From Panorpa germanica (lineage: Eukaryota > Arthropoda > Insecta > Mecoptera > Panorpidae), in contig OY783204.1 of NCBI GenBank assembly GCA_963678705.1, forward strand, positions 558,001 through 622,000: a DNA stretch of 64,000 nt, given 5' to 3'. Both the position numbers and the translations under genes were made by a program. This document shows, piece by piece, positions 58,850 to 64,000 of the stretch. Each line of letters opens with the position of its first letter. Positions within the stretch are counted from its first letter, which is position 1. A model generated the notes under the pieces. The model worked only from the letters and a program-made list of their open reading frames with translations, made no database searches and was not told the DNA's origin.

Positions 58850-59084
58850 AGAAGAGGCTCAGATAAGGGAGGTAGCAAAGAAGGCGGAGCTAGCAATGCG
58901 ACGGGTATGGGGATTAGGAGAAAAGATATTTGGGGGGGACATACAAAAGAGAATATGGATGTTTTACAGAATGATAGCCAGTATGATGTTGTATGGAGCA
59001 GAGGTTTGGGAGTGGAAGGAGCAGGAAAAGTTGGAAAGAATACAGGTGAGATATATTAAATGGTTACTAGGGCTGGACAGGTAT
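58850..59084 (+). pseudogene. LINE RT fragment between the direct repeats
   Basis: Plus-strand frame AMRRVWGLGEKIFGGDIQKR, MLYGAEVWEWKEQEKLERIQ and YIKWLLGLDR. This is the thumb region of the same LINE as 33,082-34,908, with high similarity. Confidence 0.85.
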
Positions 59085-59404
59085 AGTAGCTATGTATCAG
59101 ACCAATGACATTTGCTATCAGTACTGGCATATTGGTCAGTACTACTGCGGTTCTTTTAGGAGATATTTCTCCAGGCTAACAAGAGAGCTCTGAGGATGCC
59201 GCGAACAATATATACGATTCTCTTATTGAGAGAGGCGTGCAGTTCAAATATCCCTAATCGCATAATACACCGCCCCAATTATTGCGATTAAGATTGACCA
59301 TGATATTTTCATGCAGACCGATAGCAGGACTACACTTTTGGCGCAAATATTTCTGTTAATAGAGACTCAGATGCTGGTTGAGAAGCCAACTGAAGAAGAT
59401 TTGA
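59085..59404 (+). repeat. Direct repeat, copy 2
   Basis: See copy 1. It ends in ccaactgaagaag and continues into different sequence (gatttgatatatgatgcagt). Confidence 0.85.
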
Positions 59405-59559
59405 TATATGATGCAGTCAAAGATTTCGCTACCGATGACGATGTCTGCATGACATAGATAACTTGAAGAGAATTACCCTTAAAGAAAATTGATAGAGTGG
59501 CATTCATTTTACGAAGCACCATTTTGAAAATAAATAAATCAAAATTACCAGCGGTAATA

Positions 59560-60150
59560 AAGGCAATGGATTTATAATTAATGGTGAGTGTACCTTTCCT
59601 GAAAAATTAGATCGATTTTTTAAAACTTTAGTTGAAGGTAAAGATATCCGTTGCAGAGACGGATGTTAATTGTCATAGATTAAGCAACTCATTGGCTTCG
59701 GATGCTATTTTCTGTGTGAGAATGGTGCTGTCAAACCATCTAAACATATACCCCTGGACATGACCATTAAAAGTTTTAGAAGTAGTAGAAAAATTATTAA
59801 TATTTTGAATAGACTTGGACATTGTTGCAACTACACTACTCTGAAAGAACTAGAAACTGAAGCTACGATCTCATCTGTCATTTGTCCTCCCGACATCATT
59901 CGAAGCCCGTCATTATGCACAGGTGTAGCATTCGATAATTTTGATAGATACGTGGATACTTTAAACAGGAAAGATACTTTGCATGACACTGTAGGAATCA
60001 TCTACCAATTTGTAAATGATGATTTGAATGTAGACTTGATTTTGAATAACAGAAGTGATAATCTTGACATGAGACCATCACCAACAAAAAGAAGACGGAC
60101 CTTTAACGAAAAGTTCCTAAAGTCCTGTCGATTCGTTGTCGTTTGCTGAT
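59560..60150 (+). pseudogene. Relic of a repeat-associated ORF of unknown function
   Basis: The best open part, 59760-60149, has FRSSRKIINILNRLGHCCNY, LKELETEA, TGVAFDNFDRYVDTLNRKDT and LHDTVGIIYQ. A motif like LTGSRKVIEILNRLGH with a downstream AFDNFDR occurs, as I recall, in many long uncharacterised proteins of corals, hydra and insects that look mobile. Upstream codons (CHRLSNSLASDAIF, VKPSKHIPLDM) extend it in shifted frames. No enzyme fold is assignable. Confidence 0.5.
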
Positions 60151-60359
60151 ATTAGGTTAAAACTGGTTGATAATGACGAACCAACTTTGCCGGAGATTTT
60201 TAGACAGAAGTTTCCGTTGGTTTCAAAAAGTTAAGGATAGACAAGGCAATCTGCAATCATTTTAATAAAATGTTGAGTTGCAAAAAATCATCTGAAAGCA
60301 GTTCATAAAATAATTATCGGAAAGAAGCCAGATATTCCTCTTCTTCAAGAAAACATGCG

Positions 60360-61790
60360 AATAACATAGAACTGACTGTTGAGAGAATAACTTGAGATCC
60401 TGTAATAATTTAAAGTCATTGTGTGTTTATTCTGCAGTGTACAATAAGTACGTAAAATATTGTGTGACTCAAGTAAACTTGATAAAAAAATGTCGAAATA
60501 GCTTGATTACTTCTTTATAATACTCTTAATCTGTTGCCATGTCTTTTGAAAATCTTTACACCTATTGCGTCGAGCACGTGATATGGTCCTTATCGAAACA
60601 AAGGATTTTGACACTTAGAAAAAACATTCCGGAAGCCAGAAGGCCACAGTTTCTTATTAAGATAACGCTATTAACTTGAAAGGCAATAATATCAATATCC
60701 AACGTTGAAAAGTCTGATATAACTGTCTATTGAAAGAATAACTTTCTTGACATCCTGCGATAAATTAAAGTCATTGAGTGTTTATATTCCAGAGTATAAT
60801 AAATACATCAAATATTGAGAATCAAGTAAACTTGGTAGAAAATTTCAAGCATTTATTGCCGTCGAAATAGCTTGCTAACTTCTTTATAATCTTAATCTGA
60901 CGCCATGTCTATTGAAAAACTTTACACCTATTGCGTCGAGCACGTGATATGGTTCTTATCGAAACAAAGGATTTTGACACTTAGAAAAAACATTCCGGAA
61001 GCTAGAAGGCCACAGTTTCTTATTAAGATAACGCCACTAACTTGAAAGTTAATAATATCAATATCCAACGTTGAAAAGTCTGATATAACTGTCTATTGAA
61101 AGAATAACTTTCTTGACATCCTGTGATAAATTAAAGTCATTGAGTGTTTCTATTGCAGAGTATAATAAATACATCAAATATTGAGAATCAAGTAAACTTG
61201 GTACAAAATTTCCAGCATTTATTGCCGTCGAAATAGCTGGCTTACTTCTTTATAATATTCTTAATCTGACGAGCGTCGAGCACGTGATATGGTTCTTATC
61301 GAAATAAAGGATTTTGACACTTAGAAAAAACATTCCGGAAGCTAGAAGGCCACAGTGTCTTATTAAGATAACGCCACTAACTTGAAAGGTTAACTTTCAA
61401 GCATTTATTGCCGTCGAAATAGCTGGCTTACTTCTTTATAATATTCTTAATCTGACGCCATGTCTATTGAAAAACTTTACACCTATTGCGTCGAGCACGT
61501 GATATGGTTCTTATCGAAATAAAGGATTTTGACACTTAGAAAAAACATTCAGGAAGCTAGAAGGCCACAGTTTCTTATTAAGATAACGCCACTAACTTGA
61601 AAGGTTAACTTTCAAGCATTTATTGCCGTCGAAATAGCTGGCTTACTTCTTTATAATATTCTTAATCTGACGAGCGTCGAGCACGTGATATCGTTCTTAT
61701 CGAAACAAAGGAATTTGACATTTAGGCTAAGTTTTCTCGGAGCACCAGGATGCCACGGATTCGTATTGAGATAACGTAACTAACTTGAAG
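60360..61790 (+). repeat. Degenerate tandem array centred on GCGTCGAGCACGTGATAT
   Basis: The core recurs near 60567, 60932, 61273, 61485 and 61675. Spacings fall from about 365 to about 190 bp because shorter units lack the tccaacgttgaaaagtctga...aaacttggta part. Units share gacacttagaaaaaacattc and gaaggccacagtttcttatt. No ORF. Confidence 0.82.
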
Positions 61791-62261
61791 TGCTATGGAA
61801 TGCCATTGTCCAGTGTTTGAACCGACTGCTGGAAGAATACCCTTTTTGAAATCCTGTGATAAGTTAAAGTCATTGAGTGTTTGTATTTCAGTTAGTAACG
61901 CCTGCCTTAGCGATTTAGCGTTATTTATCGCACGTATTTATGAAAACATTCGGTCTTGCTTTAGTCAAGTCATTGGCAACACTTCCATACGAGGATGTTG
62001 CTCTATCCGTAAGAGATATTCGAGCGAGGACATCTAGTACTAGCTCCAGTAACCGCTCTGCGATACAAGTCAAAGAAAGCCATGGTTGCATCCAATGGGA
62101 ATTGTAATTATTGAGTTTTATGTGAGTACGAAATGTGGAAGTGAAACGTAAACGAAACTGGTATGTTTATAGCTTTTGAAGGTATTTAATATTTGGAATG
62201 ATTATTAGATTGGTACGGACGCGTCACCCTTTTTAATTTCATTATGGTGTTGGTTTCTAGA

Positions 62262-62575
62262 ACTCTACCGCGCCTTCAGGGAACCCGACGTTGTGAAATA
62301 CATAAAAATCCAAAGAATCAAATGGGCTGGCCACATTATCAGAATTAACAGTGAACGTTTAACACGGAAAATACTCCTGGACAAGCCCACTGGAACAAGA
62401 ACTAGGGGCCGACCCAACCTCAGATGGGCTGACTGCCTAGAAAGGGATTTCGCCGCTCTGAGAGTGATCAATTGGAAGACCATGGCCAAAAAAAGAGAGG
62501 CCTGGAAGAAAATTCTTGAGAAGGCCAGGGCCCACCCCGCGCTGTCGAGCCACTGAAGAAGAAGAAGAAGAAGGT
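62262..62575 (+). mobile_element. RTE-type LINE 3' end
   Basis: Frame 62293-62556 encodes IKIQRIKWAGHIIRINSERL, TRTRGRPNLRWADCLERDF and WKKILEKARAHPALSSH, the C-terminus of RTE/BovB-like ORF2 proteins. A simple (GAA)n tail follows. 5'-truncated. Confidence 0.8.
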
Positions 62576-62925
62576 GTTGATTACGCCCGCATAGTATCTG
62601 GGGTATCCTTCAGTATATATTTTAAGTTACTTGGTTAAAAAAAAGGCCTGGCCTTATGTTATCGGAATTCTTTAATATTTTCACGATCTTCAAGATGATC
62701 GATGCCTTATAAATGTTTTCCTTAATTTCTGCTAGTCATTTTGGATTTAATATTTGAATTTTTTTAATATATGTCTTCCACATGTGAATTATTTTTCAAT
62801 TTATTTTGTTTGAACTTTCTATTTATATTTTATTTATATTTATATTTTATTATTCTATTTATTTGAACATTATTATTTTTATTTGAATATTATACCATGA
62901 CTACACTCCACTTCCACAAGGTATC

Positions 62926-63345
62926 ATGCAAGCGATCAAACCGATTTATAAAGATTTGAGTAAAGATGAACTTCTAGAAAGGTGTCTTGGAGGCTTTACT
63001 CAAAATGCCAACGAAAGTTTGAACCAGCTGATTTGGAGAATTGCACCGAAAACATTATCTGGCAGCAGACAAACTGTTGAATTTGCATCTTATGTAGCTG
63101 CATGCACTTTCAATGAAGGTGCTGGTGCTTTTCAAACTTTTCTGTCTGACATGAACGTCAGCGTCGGCCCAAGCGCTCATGATTATGCAACATTGATGGA
63201 CAGCATTGACAGAGCCGAGATTCAAGCTGAGCAGCAGAGCAAAGAAGCCAGAATAAGACGAAGACTTGAGAGAAAAGAGGCTGAAGACATCGACAATGCC
63301 GCAGGAAGTGTGCTGTATGGAGCTGGAATCGATGATTCTGTGTAA
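62926..63345 (+). pseudogene. Mutator-like transposase, C-terminal fragment
   Basis: 139 codons: KPIYKDLSKDELLERCLGGF, TQNANESLNQLIWRIAPKT and YVAACTFNEGAGAF. This (..TQNANES.N..IW...PK) is the C-terminal pattern of a Mutator-like transposase family frequent in arthropods and cnidarians. The charged tail ERKEAEDIDNAAGSVLYGAG is also typical. The N-terminal catalytic part is not in the window just upstream. Confidence 0.65.
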
Positions 63346-64000
63346 GTTGGAAAAAAAAAATTTCTTCACGTTTTTAGTTCAAAAACTGTAGACGCGTTTT
63401 TCTCAAAACTACTTTTTCAAAATCCGTGTTCACTGCCATTTAAAAACTAATTGACCGATTCATTTCAAACTTCGTACACATTTTCTACATATAAAATACC
63501 ACCCCCACCCGTTTAGATAAATAAAAAAATTCCCATTAAGGGTGTTTTCCACCCACAAAATGGCGGAATTTTTCGTGGAAAATAACAGTTCACACTTTAG
63601 ATGGCCGCCAAAAATTTTTAAATGAAAAAAAAAATTATCAGAGAACGTTGGGGGGAAGATTTGATTATAATTTAACTAAATTTTAATGGTTTTTCATTTT
63701 CAGATAATTTCCGGCCGAGTTATAGTGAACACCGCAAATTGTCTTTTTTCCCAAGACCTTCTGGAGGAAGCTCTGTTACCGACTTATGCTTCAATATTGC
63801 TGCATGATAAAATTATACAACATAGTCAAAAGTATGCTCAATAATGTACAAAAGGTTCGAATAAAATTGCTCAATCTATACTTGAGAAAAAAAATCGCAA
63901 AAAAAGTGTTTTTTTTACGCTGAAACCGTAACCACTCCCTTAACAGGTGATATCAGGACCGGATTAAAAATAATCCGGCAGCTATACACCGCCAAAGTAA
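63346..64000. other. 3' non-coding part of the Mutator-like element
   Basis: Follows the transposase stop. Contains stretches such as aaaactgtagacgcgttttt and ttcaaacttcgtacacattt that look like element 3' sequence. No second terminus is seen before the window ends. Confidence 0.4.

Noticed and set aside
60360-61790. A CRISPR-like array
   Set aside because: Units are hundreds of bases and degenerate throughout, with no constant short repeat or unique spacers; the DNA is eukaryotic.
61795-62037. 80-codon ORF after the tandem array
   Set aside because: It continues directly from repeat sequence and shows no domain.

Overview
This window is AT-rich nuclear DNA from an animal, almost certainly an arthropod and most likely an insect. 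Three intron-bearing host genes can be assembled with GT/AG splice sites and consistent phases. The rest is a dense mix of insect-type transposons: mariner, Jockey, RTE, R2-like, copia, Ty3/gypsy, Harbinger, Mutator-like, hAT MITE and Polinton. Some LINE fragments resemble families I associate with ant and wasp genomes, but the order cannot be fixed from sequence alone.

Positions 1-20,950 hold a plus-strand homologue of IBTK (inhibitor of Bruton tyrosine kinase). It has 13 coding exons and 1,258 codons, with ankyrin, RCC1-like and two BTB regions and a conserved C-terminal motif. Its introns carry many inserts: mariner relics, a TTAA-flanked MITE (once as a single copy, once inside a 567-bp tandem triplication), other TIR elements, and LINE and Jockey fragments. 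A large fold-back element lies downstream. At 23,023-26,033 follows the histone-fold subunit NF-YB (5 exons, 200 or 205 aa). At 27,061-28,067 on the minus strand is a 3-exon MADF-type DNA-binding protein of 257 aa.

From about 28 kb to the end almost everything recognisable is transposon-derived. In order these are: an RT relic, possible decayed minus-strand exons, a 5'-truncated LINE with 15-bp target duplications, a Jockey relic, an old copia relic, a nearly intact copia (36,933-41,354, 5-bp duplication GATAC), two Harbinger relics around an R2-type endonuclease ORF, and a Ty3/gypsy remnant (about 43.9-57.8 kb).

The centrepiece is a nest of insertions. The gypsy integrase is split first by an R2-like element (itself interrupted) and then by a Polinton/Maverick at 47,983-57,341. 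The Polinton is bounded by ~198-bp terminal inverted repeats and 6-bp target duplications GCTGTC. Its last 8 bases are duplicated by a 403-bp hAT-type MITE (duplication CAACTACT). The gypsy frame resumes exactly after the Polinton. The Polinton keeps an intact 1,256-codon protein-primed-type DNA polymerase and a nearly complete integrase. Its packaging ATPase is broken and out of order, a second partial polymerase copy abuts the right TIR, and no major capsid or protease gene is visible. Several small ORFs in it are unassigned.

From 57.8 kb to 64 kb there are decayed ORFs of a repeat-associated family of unknown function, a duplicated 320-bp segment, a degenerate tandem array (60.4-61.8 kb), an RTE LINE 3' end and a Mutator-like transposase C-terminus. 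I saw no rRNA, tRNA or CRISPR.
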